Assembly: GCA_030848705.1 (NCBI GenBank)
Contig: CM061237.1
Span: 82,207,910-82,271,909 of the forward strand
DNA: 64,000 nucleotides
From: Heracleum sosnowskyi
Lineage: Eukaryota > Streptophyta > Magnoliopsida > Apiales > Apiaceae
Reading direction: 5' to 3'
In this document: piece by piece, positions 43,537 to 56,585 of the stretch
Layout: each line of letters begins with the position of its first letter
How positions within the stretch are numbered: position 1 is the stretch's first letter
Made by a program: the position numbers and the translations under genes
The notes under the pieces: generated by a model
Told to the model about the DNA's origin: nothing
What the model saw: only the letters and a program-made list of their open reading frames with translations
Database searches by the model: none

Positions 43537-44861
43537 ATTGGGCTGGTAATGGTGAAGATTCAGATGATGATGTTGAGTATGTCAACTTGGCTCTAATGGC
43601 TAACAATCATGAGCAGGAAGCAAGTTCCTCTAGCAACCAGGTAACAATTACTAATCTTTCTGAGCTCTCAAAAGAAGAATGCGATAGTGCAGTTAATGAA
43701 ATGTCTACTGTACTGTATAATTTGTGTGTTACTCTTAAATCACTTACCAAAGAGAACTCAAGAATTAAAGAGACCAATTTGCTCTTAAGTGATAGAAATG
43801 CCATGTTAGAAGCACAGCTCATTGAGTTTGAAAAAATGAGGTGTGTTAGTAGGGATGCTAAGCTGGAACTTGAGAAAGTGTTAAAAAGGGAAGAGATTCT
43901 TAAAACACAAGTAGAAATAGAACAGAGAGTGATTGCAAAATGGAAAGATTCCAGGAATGTTGCTAGCAACATCATTAATGTTCAATGTGTGGAATCTTTC
44001 TGTGAACAATCATGGAAAAAGAACAAAGAGAAGCTAGGGTATGCTGTTGAAACCTTAGAATCAGAAACAGAGTCAACAAACAACAATGGTCATTAGTTGA
44101 AGGTTGATACGTCAACGGAATGCATCATTTCGTTGATAGATGAACCATTAACCGATCAGGCTGTTTCGTTGACAGAGGAAAAGAAAGAAGAACTCACTAG
44201 ACTTAATAACAAGTATGGTCCTGTCACCAAGAACTTTGTTCAAGGTGAGTCTAGTAAATCAAAGAAAGTTGAGAAGCCTGTTGAGAGAGCTAATTTAGGT
44301 CACTTGTCTAACAAGCAATTGAAAGACAAGTTAGAGAAAATTCAAGTTGAGGTTAAGGGCAATAAAAAGAATAACAGAAATGGCAAAGTAGAGATTAACA
44401 AACATAACAATTACACATCTGATAAGTATGCTCCTAGAAAAACATGTGTTAATTGTGGTAGTGTTAGTCATTTATCTGCTAATTGCAAATCTGTTAAGAA
44501 GCATACTAATGTAAAAATGCCTAAGCCTGCAATGAATACCTCTATGCCTGCAATGCCTGGTATGCCTAATATGTTTGCTCCATATGCACAATTTCAAAAT
44601 CCATATGCTAGCATGCCATTTGTGCCTAATCCATACATGAATATGTTTAATGTGCCACAAATGCCATGGAATGTGAATAACATGTTTGTTCCTCCAAATA
44701 TGCATGCCATGAATAAAAATGTGAGCAACCCTCAGAAGTCAACACCAAAGGTAAAGGTTGATTTAACTCAATCTGAGCCCAAGGTGAAAAATGATTTGAA
44801 GAGTAAATCAAAGGCTGACAAAACAGGACCCAGGGTAACTTGGGTACCAAAATCAACTTGA
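43537..44861 (+). pseudogene. B gag, last part with coiled coil and second CCHC knuckle
   Basis: It resumes at the duplicated ATTGG with an acidic segment (GEDSDDDVEY), then a long heptad-like helix (about 43690-43990, RIKETNLLLSDRNAMLEAQL). One TAG at 44094-44096 interrupts the frame, which continues in phase. A second knuckle C-X2-C-X4-H-X4-C is at 44445-44486, followed by a Met/Pro/Asn-rich stretch and Lys-rich tail ending at 44861. Three TCAACGGAATG boxes lie at 44112-44172, translated as parts of STECI and SLIDE. Confidence 0.85.
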
Positions 44862-45832
44862 TTTGGTTTTATTGTGTGCAGGGAGACAAAAGGAATCTTT
44901 GGTACTTGGATAGTGGTTGTTCAAGACACATGACTGGTGATTCTACCCTGCTCACAGAGTTCCAGGAAAGAGTTGGCCCTTGTATTGCTTTTGGAGATGA
45001 CAACAAAGGCTACACTAAGGGATATGGCTTGATTTCAAGAGAAAATGTCATCATTGATGAGGTTGCATTGGTGGATGGTCTAAAGCACAATTTGCTTAGT
45101 ATCAGCCAACTTTGTGACAAAGGATTTTTAGTTACTTTTTCAAAAGAAGCCTGTGTTGTTTCTAAAGGTGGAAACAACAATGTGGTAATGATTGGATTCA
45201 GAAGAGGGAATGTGTACATTGCTGACTTTAGTAGCACAAGTCAAGACACCATCACTTGTCTTTTCAGCAAGGCAAGCAAGGATGAAAGTTGGCTATGGCA
45301 CAAGAAATTGTGTCATTTGAATTTTAAGGTTATGAATGACTTGGTGAGTAAAGATCTTGCTAGAGGAATTCCACAGATGGAATTCTCCAAGGATGGTTTG
45401 TGTGATGCTTGTCAAAAAGGGAAACAAAAGAAGGCATCATTCAAAAGCAAGACAGAGTCATCAATTGTCCAATAGCTTGAGTTGCTTCATATGGATCTAT
45501 TTGGCCCTGTAAATGTCATGTCCATTTCAAAGAAGAAATACTATCTTGTGATTGTTGATGATTTTTCTAGATTTACATGGACTTTCTTTTTGCACTCCAA
45601 AGATGAGGCAAGTGAAATCATTATCAATCACATCAAGATGGTAAACAATCATCCTGATTTCAAAGTAAGAAGGATTAGGAGTGACAATGGGACAGAGTTC
45701 AAGAATTCAACTATGAAGATGTTTTGTGAGGAAAATGGTATTTTGCATGAATTTTGAGCTTCAAGGACACCACAGCAAAATGGTGTAGTTGAAAGGAAAA
45801 ACAGAACACTTATTGAAGCTGCAAGGACAATG
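44840..45832 (+). pseudogene. B pol, protease and integrase up to insertion Z
   Basis: Pol opens in another frame overlapping the gag end. Protease: LWYLDSGCSRHMTG (Asp codon about 44909). Pre-integrase and HHCC: LWHKKLCHLNF (about 45294) to CDACQKGK. After a TAG at 45473 the integrase core follows: DDFSRFTW (about 45560), SDNGTEFKN (about 45680), then a TGA at 45755 and NGVVERKNRTLIEAA with the catalytic Glu (about 45780-45820). Z splits it within CAATG. Confidence 0.88.
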
Positions 45833-48800
45833 TGTAACACCCCCAGATCCGGGGTCAGGAATCTGGGTTGTCACGCTCCATCAATGATACAATACCTGCA
45901 TTACTTACAACATTCTCATAATACAACTCCAAAGACCCCAATCACTTACGCGCACACACACAAGTTATAGCCTTGGAAATGAGCAACAATAATCAACATT
46001 TGTTATTACAACCCAAATGTACTATCCTGGATCTCATCTATATTTACAACCTCTACCTGAAGTTACAATAATAGACCTCACAATTCTATACAAGGTTTAG
46101 TAATACAAACCCACTCAAAATAATTCTCACTAATTCAAGCTGCAACTATTCTGCTCACACTGATAGTATCCATCCTGCATCAACTAACTCCAGGGTGGTC
46201 TCTCCATTCCCTTGCTCTCGTAACACGAGGTGGATCCGGCAATGTTTTCCTCATGCTGAAATATTTAATAAAGCAAGAATGAGCTAATAGTGCTCAGCAA
46301 GAAATCTATCCCAGTTTAAATCTTTAAACCTTTTTGGAAGATAATCCATATGGGATCAAATTTTTTAACACTACTAGGGTCTAACCCCAAAATAGTATAC
46401 CGTTCAAAACACCATATGACTTATAATCATACTTATAAACTCTTCGTAATCATTTGGAAATCCTTGGTATCAGTATGATAAACCAATACTCAAAACATAT
46501 CTTTTTAAAATAGATATCAAATATTGGAATAAAGGCTTAAAGCCTATTCATTGATTCAAAACACTATATAGTTCGAAAATATCTTTGTAACCACATGTTA
46601 TGCCTTTAACGGATAAGAGACTAGTATAACATAAAAGATGAAGTAACGAGGAAAATTGATATAATGTTTCTGTAACCCAAGATCCACTTATGCATATATA
46701 ATCTGAGTAAGGTTTTATCAGAGTCATAACTCATAAAATAAAAGATGAAGTTGCAAGGATTTATTGTAACTTCATTTTGTTAAACACTTTTCGACCCTCT
46801 GCCAACATGATCGGTAAACCTGTACTAAGGGGGCTACCCTTTAGTCCCTTTCAATACATGTTGCAGAATTATCCAAGTTGGATGATGAACTAATACTGGA
46901 GTAATCTCCGCACCAGTTGTCCAACCTTACTATGATCAGCAGCAGGTTGTACAACTAAAAAGGGTTTTCTACATGAAGATGGAAGAACACGACAGCCTGA
47001 CATTGTCTACCGCCTTTCTGGATCTCCCCGGCCCATTTGGGGCAATAAAATGATGGATCGGCGCGACTCGACCTCTTACACTTGCTCCTAGTTCGGATGA
47101 AATCCATGACTCTGAAACATAAAGATCGTCCTCCTTTCCCCAAGTGCAATACTTGTTGATACGACTCCACTCATTAGTTATATCTAGGTTGGAAAGGAAG
47201 ATTCTCCAATATTTCCCAAACGATGCTTGTTAATGGATATCGACTTGTTCCATCAATTTACTCCTCAATCGTTGAGGTAGTAACACAACATTTGACTTGC
47301 AGCAATTAAATTGCTCAGAGAAAATATCTGTCCCTTGACAGTTTTGAGTTGAGAGTTTAAAAAGAGTAGCAGTCACTTAAATCAGGTTTCCCATATTTTT
47401 GATAGTTGAGCGAACATTTAAATCCTCTTAAAAGACAGATTTAAATGGAAAAACAGTGTTTTGGGAACCTCTTTTTGATTAAAGATAATTAATAATACAG
47501 CTTAGAGTATCCTTCGTAATTATTGAAGGTCGAGGATAAACTTTAAATAACATTTCTCATTTTTAAAACATTCTAAAAGTATTCAATCAATAATCGAATA
47601 ATATTTATTAAATAAGTAAACCTTAAACGAATATTCGAAAATAATATTCATTAAGTAAATAATGATTAAATGAATATTCAAAAATAATATTCATTAAATA
47701 AATAAGGATTAAATGAATATTCAAAATAATATTCATTAAATAAATAAACCTTAAATGAATATTCAAAAATAATATTCATTAAATAAATAAGGATTAAATG
47801 AATATTCAAAATAATATTCATTAAATAAATAAGCCTTAAATGAATATTCCAAAATAATATTCATTAAATAAATAAAGATTAAATGAATATTCCAAAATAA
47901 TATTCATTAAATAAACAAAGGTTAAATGAATATTCCAAAATAATATTCATTAATTAAATAACCTTGAATGAATATTCAAAAATAATATTCATTAAATAAA
48001 TAATGACTGAATGAATATTCAAAATAATATTCATTGAATAAATAATCATAAAGCAAATATCACAATATACTTTCGAAAACAGTTATGCCTGCCATTAGCA
48101 TATATAACGGAAATAGTCTTCAAATAGTATTTCTCGACTGAGATAATACTCAAATAACATTCCTTGAAAGATATAGTAAGCAAATATCATTCCTCGAATG
48201 ATATCATACTCGAATAACAATCCTCAAAGTACATAGTATTCTGCCGATGGAATCCCTCCGGGTTTCCACGGCTATCTACATATCTCAAAATACCGACTCC
48301 CGATTTAGAGTCGAAAACAATGATTATGCTCTTATATTTAGAGCTACCAGGTAAACCGGTTCATAACTACTTAACTCAAAAATTTTTATATAATCCAAAG
48401 GTCAAATCCATTTCAATAATTTTATACCGTCACATCTATATACGATGTGAGGTTTGAAAGCATGCATAATACATATCACATGCATCATCCGAATATTATA
48501 ACTTAAAATAAAGCATGGAATGAGAAAACTTGCCTGGAAATCCCGAAGTAGCAATAAGTCTCAGGTTGGTCCAGTAATCTAGAATCAACACAAGGTTCAA
48601 GATTAATAACTTAAACGCTTTCACCATACTAAGTATATACTAACTCAAGTACAAGTCCATTTTCAAGTTAACTCCTTAAGATCCTCTACTCGAGCATGCT
48701 CGCTCACGCATTTTTATAAAATTGAGATTTAATCCTTTTAGCACGAAATCTTTTCGAGGGTCTTCCTAAACATACCTAGCATGTTATCACAAGGTTTCAC

Positions 48801-50508
48801 ATTTTATTATGACCTCTAAGTGGTTCGATCATAACCTCAAAGTTGACTAAGTGGCACGGTTTGGGTTTACGAACGCCTTACACTAAAACACATGTTTCTC
48901 CTAAACCGTAAATCGTAATGACATGATTCTTGTGCTCACGTAAACTAGAAACAAAGCTCTACACACTCATATTCATCATTTAACGAAAAGAGACAGTTAG
49001 GTTTTCGGATTCTAGGCAGTTTTTAGCGTTACCTAAAATCGGGCATTATAACGGCTATGTTTTAACGATCCCAAAATTTATAATCAATCCCAACATCAAC
49101 CAAACCAACCAACAACCATTATACTTCATCAACACATCCAAAACAGCCCCTAAACATTATCACACACTAAATCAAGCTTCACAAAATCATTCATCCTCAA
49201 ATCGAACATAAGATTCACGGATCTTAACGATAACACGAATAACGACTCTAATCATTATTTCAACCATAAAACTCATATAAACTAAAAGGGCAGAGGTGAT
49301 ATACCTTCTTTGAAGCTTCACAAGGGTCAACAATGGCTTAACTAGACTTGGGGGTGCTTGGATGATCCTTGTAAAACTTAATCTCATGGAAACAAAAATC
49401 AAAAACCAAGAAGTTACTATTCATCATCTTCCTTAATCACTAAAATCGACTGGCTAAGTCACAAGGGTGAGGAGAGTGCTTACCATGGTTATGTCGGGCT
49501 TCTCGAGAGCTTCGATTTGAGTGGTGGAACGCCAAAAACGGACAAGAGAACTCAAGTTATGATCAAATCTTCATCCACCATTTTTACTCTCATTTCCTCT
49601 CGGGTTTTCTTAAAAGAAATGGGTTTTGCTTTCATTTCTTTGCACAAATATCTAAGTCATGGTCTTGGCTTCTCCCACACACCTTAGTGGCTGATCTTTT
49701 AGTGCAAAAGACTAGCTTGCCCCTTGCTTTAATGTGGCTTTCACAAGAAGCTTCCTCTTTGGTGACATAAGCATTTCGTTTACTCGTTTGTTTCGTTTTC
49801 CTCTAACTTTCTCGAGTTCTTTACCTCGTATCCAATTTCCGACTTCACATTTGTTTATTAATTAATTAAACAAGGTTGCCTTTGAAGTTTCATTCCATTC
49901 AGAGCCCGAAAAGTTTTACTATTCACTTTGGACCGTCTTAGACCGCTTTAATCATCTTAAATCCAGAATCTACCATTATTTTGTTCCGACGAATCCTTAA
50001 TTCCTTAAATATTATTATCCCTCATAAAATCCACATTCATAGGGTCCTCGTGTTGGATCACTATTCATCAAATCTCGTATTTAATTCGATTCATGTCTCG
50101 TTGTTCGGTTACAGCTTAATCTCGTTGAACGTTCGCAGGGATTTCTTAAGGGTTCTATCGAAGTAGTTACCGTAAATGTTCTTCATATCTTAATACCTTT
50201 AATAAATCCATATCCATGAAAGTGATAATATTAAATCCTCCAATATATTTAAATAATGATTAATCCATCAGTAATAGGTGAAATTTCGGAGAAAACAGAA
50301 AATGCTCTTTTTATGATTCTGACAGCTTTTGCATTCCTTCATTTTCATAGTAGATCACTAATACGACTTCGAAAGTTCATTATCCCGACTCGTACATAGG
50401 GTGGTCTGAAAATCTTTTTCGGTTCAGAAATTTACTATTCATCAGGATTTTACTATTCATCAAAAGAAAAAAAAAATTAAACTAAGTCCAAAATTTGGGG
50501 TTATTACA
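45833..50508 (-). mobile_element. Element Z: antisense solo LTR, 4.7 kb
   Basis: On the minus strand it starts TGTAATAACCCC and ends GGGTGTTACA; TG...CA termini. Flanks CAATG (45828-45832) and CAATT (50509-50513) are a TSD with one change, and B integrase sequence continues across. No PBS, polypurine tract or coding, so a solo LTR left by LTR-LTR recombination. Its start matches element F (59423 on), including TTTTGGACTTAGTT and several GATGAATAGT copies. TGTAA-type ends and multi-kilobase length suggest Tekay-like Gypsy. Confidence 0.85.
47590..48045. repeat. 43-bp AT-rich tandem repeat in LTR Z
   Basis: About ten units, 42-43 bp apart, each with ATGAATATTC, a short A-rich loop and AATATTCATT, so each unit can fold into a hairpin. 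Units alternate at the linker (GGATTAAAT or CCTTAAAT). Diverged shorter relatives continue to about 48230. Confidence 0.88.
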
Positions 50509-52891
50509 CAATTCTAGATGAATCAAAGTTACCAACTTATTTTTGGGCTGAGGCAGTTAACACAACTTGCTTCACTCAAAATATTTCTTTGATTAATCAA
50601 GCCTAGGGAATGACCCCTTATCAACTACTCAAAAGAAAGAAGCCACTATTGGATTTTCTTCATGTCTTTGGATGCAAGTGCTTTGTTCTGAGAAATCAAG
50701 CTGAGCATTTGGGGAAATTTGAAGCAAAGGCAGATGAAGCAATATTTGTGGGATATGCAGCAGGGAAAGCTTACAGAGTCTATAATCTCAGAACTGACAT
50801 TGTTATGGAATCTGTACATGTTGTTTTTGATGATCTCAAAATTCAAGGTCTTTGTGATGAAGGTTTCCATGAAAGTCTTTCTTTTGAGAATGAGGAAGGA
50901 GATCAAGTGAATCATGTTAAGGCTATTGAGAAACAGCCTAAAGTTGTTATGTCTAACACGGATGAAAGCAGTAGTGAAGATGAAATTGTTGCACTAAGAT
51001 TGAAAAGAATAGCTGCTAGCAGACCAAATGGTCATTCCGTTAACAGTCATGGTGGAGGATTCGTTGACATACAAAATGAGCATTTCGTTGACAATCAAAA
51101 TGGGCATTCCGTTGACAGTCATAGAAATGCTTCTAGGAATGATCACTTAGGGACAACAAACTCATGGGGAGTTTCTCAAGGACAAATATCTATTCAAGGC
51201 AATCATGATCATGAAGCTACATCTTCTAGAGCTAATCTACCTCCCTCAAGGAGATGGACCAAAGATCATCCCTTCGAACTCATTATAGGTGATGTTTCTT
51301 CAAAAGTCCAAACTAGAAGAGCAACTCAAGAGAAATGTCTATATAGTAGCTTTCTGTCTCAAGATGAGCCAAAGAAAGTTGAGGATGCACTTCTAGATCC
51401 AGATTGGGTTTTAGCTATGCAAGAGGAGCTAAACCAATTTGAGAGAAATAAAGTTTGGAAGCTGGTGCCCAAGCCTAAGGACAGGAGTGTTATAGGCACA
51501 AAATGGGTGTTCAGAAACAAGATGGATGAAAATGACATAGTCACAAGGAACAAAGTTAGATTGGTTGCTAAAGGCTACTCACAGGAAGAGGGAATTGATT
51601 TTGATGAAACCTTTGCTCCTGTTGCAAGATTAGAAGCATAAGGATTTTCCTAGCCTATGCAGCCCATGCCAATTTCAAGGTCTATCAAATGGATGTGAAG
51701 AGTACTTTTCTGAATGGGGAATTGGAAGAGGAGGTATATGTGAGTCAACCTCCTGGTTTTGAAGATGATGATTTTCCAGAGTATGTGTACTTTCTCCTCA
51801 AAGCACTCTATGGTTTGAAACAAGCACCTAGAGCCTGGTATGACACACTTTCACAGTTCCTCCTTGAGAGTCACTTCACTAGAGGTACTGTACATAAAAC
51901 TCTTTTTCATAGGATTGTGAATGGCTCTACTATACTTGTTCAAATTTATGTAGATGACATAATTTTTGGGTCTACAGATGAAAAACTTTGCCAAACGTTT
52001 GCCAAGCTTATGCAAAGTAAATATGAAATGAGCATGATGGGAGAATTAACTTATTTCCTTGGTCTCCAAGTGAAGCAAGTTAATGAAGGCATTTTCATTA
52101 GTCAAACAAAATATATTCATGATTTGTTAAAGAAATTTAACTTATTGGAATGCTCTCCTGCCAAAACTCCTATGCCTACTGCCACCAAACTTGAATTGAA
52201 CACTAAGGAAAAATATGTGGACATTTCAAGTTACAGAGGCATGGTTGGCTCACTTTTATATTTAACAGCTAGTAGACCTGATATTATGTTTGCTACATGT
52301 CTATGTGCTAGATTTTAGGCTGATCCTAGGGAATCCCATTTAGTTGCTATTAAAAGAATTTTCAGATATCTCAAAGGAACACCAAACCTTGGCATTTGGT
52401 ATCCTAGAGAATCTGGTTTTGAACTAATTGGTTATTCAGATGCAGATTATGCAGGATGTAAAATTGACAGGAAAAGCATAACTGGCAGCTGTCAATTCCT
52501 AGGAAACAAGCTTGTGTCATGGTTCAGCAAGAAACAAAACTCAGTTTCTACCTCCACAGCTGAGGCTGAGTACATTGCAGCTGGAAGTTGTTGTTCACAG
52601 ATTTTATGGATGAAAAATCAACTACTTGATTATGGATTAAGAGTTGAGAAAATCCCTATCTTCTGTGACAACACTAGTGCCATTGCCATTACTGAGAATC
52701 CAGTACAGCATTCAGGGACCAAGCACATTGATATCAAGTATCATTTCATTAGAGAACATGTTATGAATGGTACTGTGGAGTTACATTTTGTTCCAAGTGA
52801 ACAACAACTTGCAGACATCTTTACCAAACCACTTGATGAATCAACATTCTCAAGATTAGTAAGTGAGCTAGGTATGCTGAATTTCTCTTAA
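50509..52891 (+). pseudogene. B pol, integrase end, reverse transcriptase and RNase H
   Basis: Integrase tail (TYFWAEAVNTTCF, then FGCKCFVLRN) with a TAG at about 50605. RT: LDPDWVLAMQEELNQFERN (about 51400), KWVFRNKMDE (about 51505), a frameshift at about 51640, MDVKSTFLNGELEEEVY (51689 on), catalytic YVDDIIFG (about 51950). RNase H: SRPDIMFATCL, a TAG at 52316 (D has Gln, CAA, at the same place), AEAEYIAAGSC (about 52560), LADIFTKPLD (about 52810). It ends at 52891. Otherwise close to the D copy at 3-1400. Confidence 0.92.
51033..51122. repeat. 24-bp-phased box array in B pol linker
   Basis: Inverted boxes CATTCCGTTGACA (and variants): central CG at 51038, 51062, 51086 and 51110, exactly 24 bp apart. 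Translated as four 8-residue repeats (GHSVNSHG, GGFVDIQN, EHFVDNQN, GHSVDSHR) between integrase and RT. Confidence 0.92.
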
Positions 52892-53430
52892 TCATTTATG
52901 AGATTTTTTCAAGTTTAAATTGCAGCCAGAAATTTGCTATGATTTTTTGTGAATTAATTTTCTCAGGAAAAAGTGAAATTTTGTCTAAATCAAAATTACT
53001 ATGTCAACGAATGTCTCATTCCGTTGACAGTCTTAGCATTTTTCTGGGTATTCCATTGACAACATTATTATGTCAACGAAATACAGCTTTATCAACGAAA
53101 TAGACGGGTCCTTAAACGCCCAATTCTAATCCGTTAATATAGTGCTGTTAATCTGAACCGTTGAAATTTGCACGTCTTTTTACCATGATCTATGCATACA
53201 CCCCTGTAAGTATAAATCATGGTAATATCTTATTGTAACGGTTAGATTTTTAAGCCAATCCAGTAATTTATAATTATTATTGGACTTATTTTTTGAGAAA
53301 TTTTGGGGGAGTATTTAAGAAATTTTATTTTCTTTAATTCTTTTCTACCTTACTCTCAAAGATTTCCAAAGGCTTTCTTACTTCTTCTCTCTCAAAGCAA
53401 AACACTGTTCAAGCTTTTCTTTACTCAACA
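52892..53430 (+). other. B spacer between RNase H and post-pol ORF
   Basis: Non-coding. Boxes in both orientations at about 53003, 53018, 53051 (decayed), 53072 and 53091. The last 150 bp are T/C-rich and lead to ATG 53431. Confidence 0.7.
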
Positions 53431-55065
53431 ATGGCACCCATAGTTAAACTCATGTAAGCTGAAGGGTTCATTTATGAGAAGAACAACTCCATCACGTTTG
53501 TTGTCAAGGAAAGCCCGAATAAAATCTTTCACAAGATGATGGATTTCTTGGTGAACTGCAAGCTCAGTTATGCGATGTTTCACTCCACTCCGCTTTACAA
53601 TGAAATCATAGAGGAGATTTGGACCTCCTGCGAGTACAGTGGGACTAACTGCACTTTGCAATTCACCATTCAAGGTAAAGAGTATATTGTCAATTCAGAT
53701 GTATTGCAAGCATGCCTTCACATTCCTGAGAATAATTGCTTAGCTTTACCAACAAATGCTGAAATTGTTAACATGCTTAATTCAATAAATTACTCTTTAC
53801 CAACTGAGAATTTAGGTAAAATTATTAGGAGAGGCTTGGTAAGGGAGTGGAGTTATTTAGCAGATGCTTTCATTAAAGTATTTTCTGGTAAAATTAGTAA
53901 TTTTGATGCTTTAACTAACTCCATTCTAATTCTGCTTACCATGCTTCTCACTGATAAGTATTATAATTTTAGCACTCAATTGATGTATGAACTAGGTGCT
54001 AAGTTAGGAGATAAGAAATCTAGGAAAAAGAATATCTATTATGCTAGATTTCTAATGATGTTGGCCAACCATGTTAGTCCAACACCATTAGTTATCTCTA
54101 ACCCAAATTCCAGGTTTGATTGTTTTGTCCAAGAGAAGAGGGTGTTAACAGACATCCTGAGGCTCAATCACAATGGTGATGTCCCAATGGTGTATCTGCC
54201 AGTTATTGAGGTAACACTTTCTCAACTTGCTAATTTAAATGTTACTTCAGTTTCTGCTTCTGTTACTAATGTTGTTGCAATGGAGTCTGTAGCTGTGACC
54301 CAACAGGCTCCTGCCCCTGCAACTAGACCTAAATCCACAAAGTCTAAATCTACCAAGCCAACCTCAGGTGCTTCTCAAAAGGCACATGTTGTAAAATCCA
54401 CTACACAGCCTAAGGGGAGTGAAGCAGGTGTGGTGAGTGGTGAGGGAAGGGGTGAACATCAAAGAAACCCCAAGGATAAGGTGGGAGAGGTGAGTGTTGC
54501 CCAGACTAGCCCCATTGTGTCTTCCCAACAAGGCACAATGAGTAACATGGATATTAGCTCAAGTCTAACTACATCCTCTAAAAAGGGTGTAGTTATTGAA
54601 ACAAGCTCTCCTCCAAGAGCACACACAAAGAGGGTAAGGGACATATCTAGCCCCCAAACATCTATTTCCCACTACCAAAGAAGGGTGAAACAGAAATCCC
54701 AGGTCACACAGGGTGCACACACACTGGAAGCAACAATTCCAGTTTCTCAAATTCAGTTTGATATAGCCCCAATTATTACTCTGGGGTTACAGTCCCACTC
54801 CCTCATTATTAATATTGAGATAACTCCATAAAATTCTCCTACACACTCATTAGATGTGGATATGATCCATTCATCTATTCCTGATTCTCCATCTCTATTC
54901 TTGGAGAAGCCCCACTCTGAAATTGGTGGTCATCACTTTTTAAGTGATTTTCTGGGCCGCCAATCATCTTTTTCTGAAACTACAAGAGGATCCGTGGAAC
55001 CATCTTTAAAATCAATCACCACAGATTCTACTATAATTTCACTTTCTCAAACTCCTTTCTTGACT

Positions 55066-55156
55066 TCATCAACGAAACAGTTTCTTTCGTTGACAAGTGT
55101 TTCTCCATCAACGGAATCCATTCCGTTGACAGTTCAAACTACCATTCCGTTGATAG
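55066..55156. repeat. Box array in B post-pol ORF, mixed orientation
   Basis: Central CG positions 55073 (forward), 55088 (inverted), 55112 (forward), 55124 and 55148 (inverted); gaps 15, 24, 12, 24. Translated in a frame giving STK/SLT/STE/PLT units. Confidence 0.88.
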
Positions 55157-56502
55157 CTCATTCTGCACCTATTATTGAAAATCCAGTTGTTCACACAACT
55201 AGTGCAGATGACCTAGTGGTAGTTGAAACACTTTTAGGAATGAAAGGGAGTGAATCTGAGAGGCTGGCTTGCAGCCAGACAAAAGGAGAGGATGAGAGTG
55301 AGAGGCTGGCTATTTCTTCCAGCCAGGCAAAAGGAGAGATTGAGAGTTCCACCTTAGTAGGTGAAGGTGAGAGTGTGAGAGGTGTGAGCCATGGGGAGCC
55401 CATGATGTAAGAAAAGAGTGGAGAGAGAGAAGGGACTACAGATACTCAAAGGAAGAAACCAGCCATTGCAAGTGAGTTAATGGAGGTTAATGAAGGAGAA
55501 AGAGAATTGACTTTCCAAGAGCATTATCATCAGACTCTGGATAGCATTTCTTTGGATCCTGAAACCTTTACTCATACTGTGCCAGCCTATCAAATCATGG
55601 CTCAACAGGGCAATGTGGAGGCAGAAAGGTCACTCAATCTTATTCATACAACTGCATCCATGATGAGGGCTAAGGATGCACTTACCAATTTATCTCCGGG
55701 AGCTGGTGGAAGTTTTGAATATGATGGTTCTTCAAGTGATGAGGATAGTCTTGATGCTGTTCTACAGGTGGCTACTACTACACAGACTGGGACTTCTGTG
55801 GTGCCTCCTAAGCCAAGATGGCTTTCTCAAGACTTGCTTGGACATCAGGGTTTAGATGTTGCCATCACAAGGCAGTATAATGAAGCATATTTGGCTCATG
55901 AGTCTGCACCTGACACTGAAAAGAAATTCTACAAGGCAATCATGGATTCTCTAGAAATTCAGAGACTCCAGATGCTTCAAACAAGGATTGAAGCCAGGGA
56001 AATCAAGGACTCCATTGACAATCTAAAGGATTCCACTGCAAGGAGGCTTGATGAAAAACTCCCACTTCTCACTGTTGCCAGGATGACCACTTTCTTCAAC
56101 AAGGATAATGAGGTGGCAACTACTTTGAAAACTCTTACTTCTAGGGTGGACAAAGTGGAAGCCACATTAGCTCATATGCAGCAGGCACAGGAGAAGCAGA
56201 CACAGCTACTAACTCAGCTAGTGGCAACTCAGGGTCTCCCTCTCATCTCTCTTGATGGTAACAACAAGGGGGAGAAATCAAAGGAGCTAAATGTTCAAGT
56301 CACAAAAGTTATGGTCCCAGCCATTTCTTTACCACAGGAGCCACTAGCTATGGGGGAGAATACAAAGGAGAAATTAGATGGAATTGACCTAATTCAACAA
56401 GCATCTATGAGACTCCAACTTGCAGCACAGATTAAAGAACAATGGTCTAGCATAGATTCAAGGGTTAAGAAGATAGTTGAAACTGCAAGAAACAAACATC
56501 CA

Positions 56503-56585
56503 TCAACGGATCAAGCTACTTCTACATCAACGGATGCGCCCATCCCATCATCAACGAATGCCATGGTATTAGTGTCAACGGAATT
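56503..56585. repeat. 24-bp-phased box array in B post-pol ORF
   Basis: Forward boxes with central CG at 56507, 56531, 56555 and 56579, exactly 24 bp apart. Read as 8-residue repeats beginning PSTD, TSTD, SSTN and VSTE. Confidence 0.92.

Noticed and set aside
33345..43596. ORFs at the ends of the Y LTRs (33345-33578, 43390-43596)
   Set aside because: They begin in LTR sequence and differ only in what lies after; no conserved protein.
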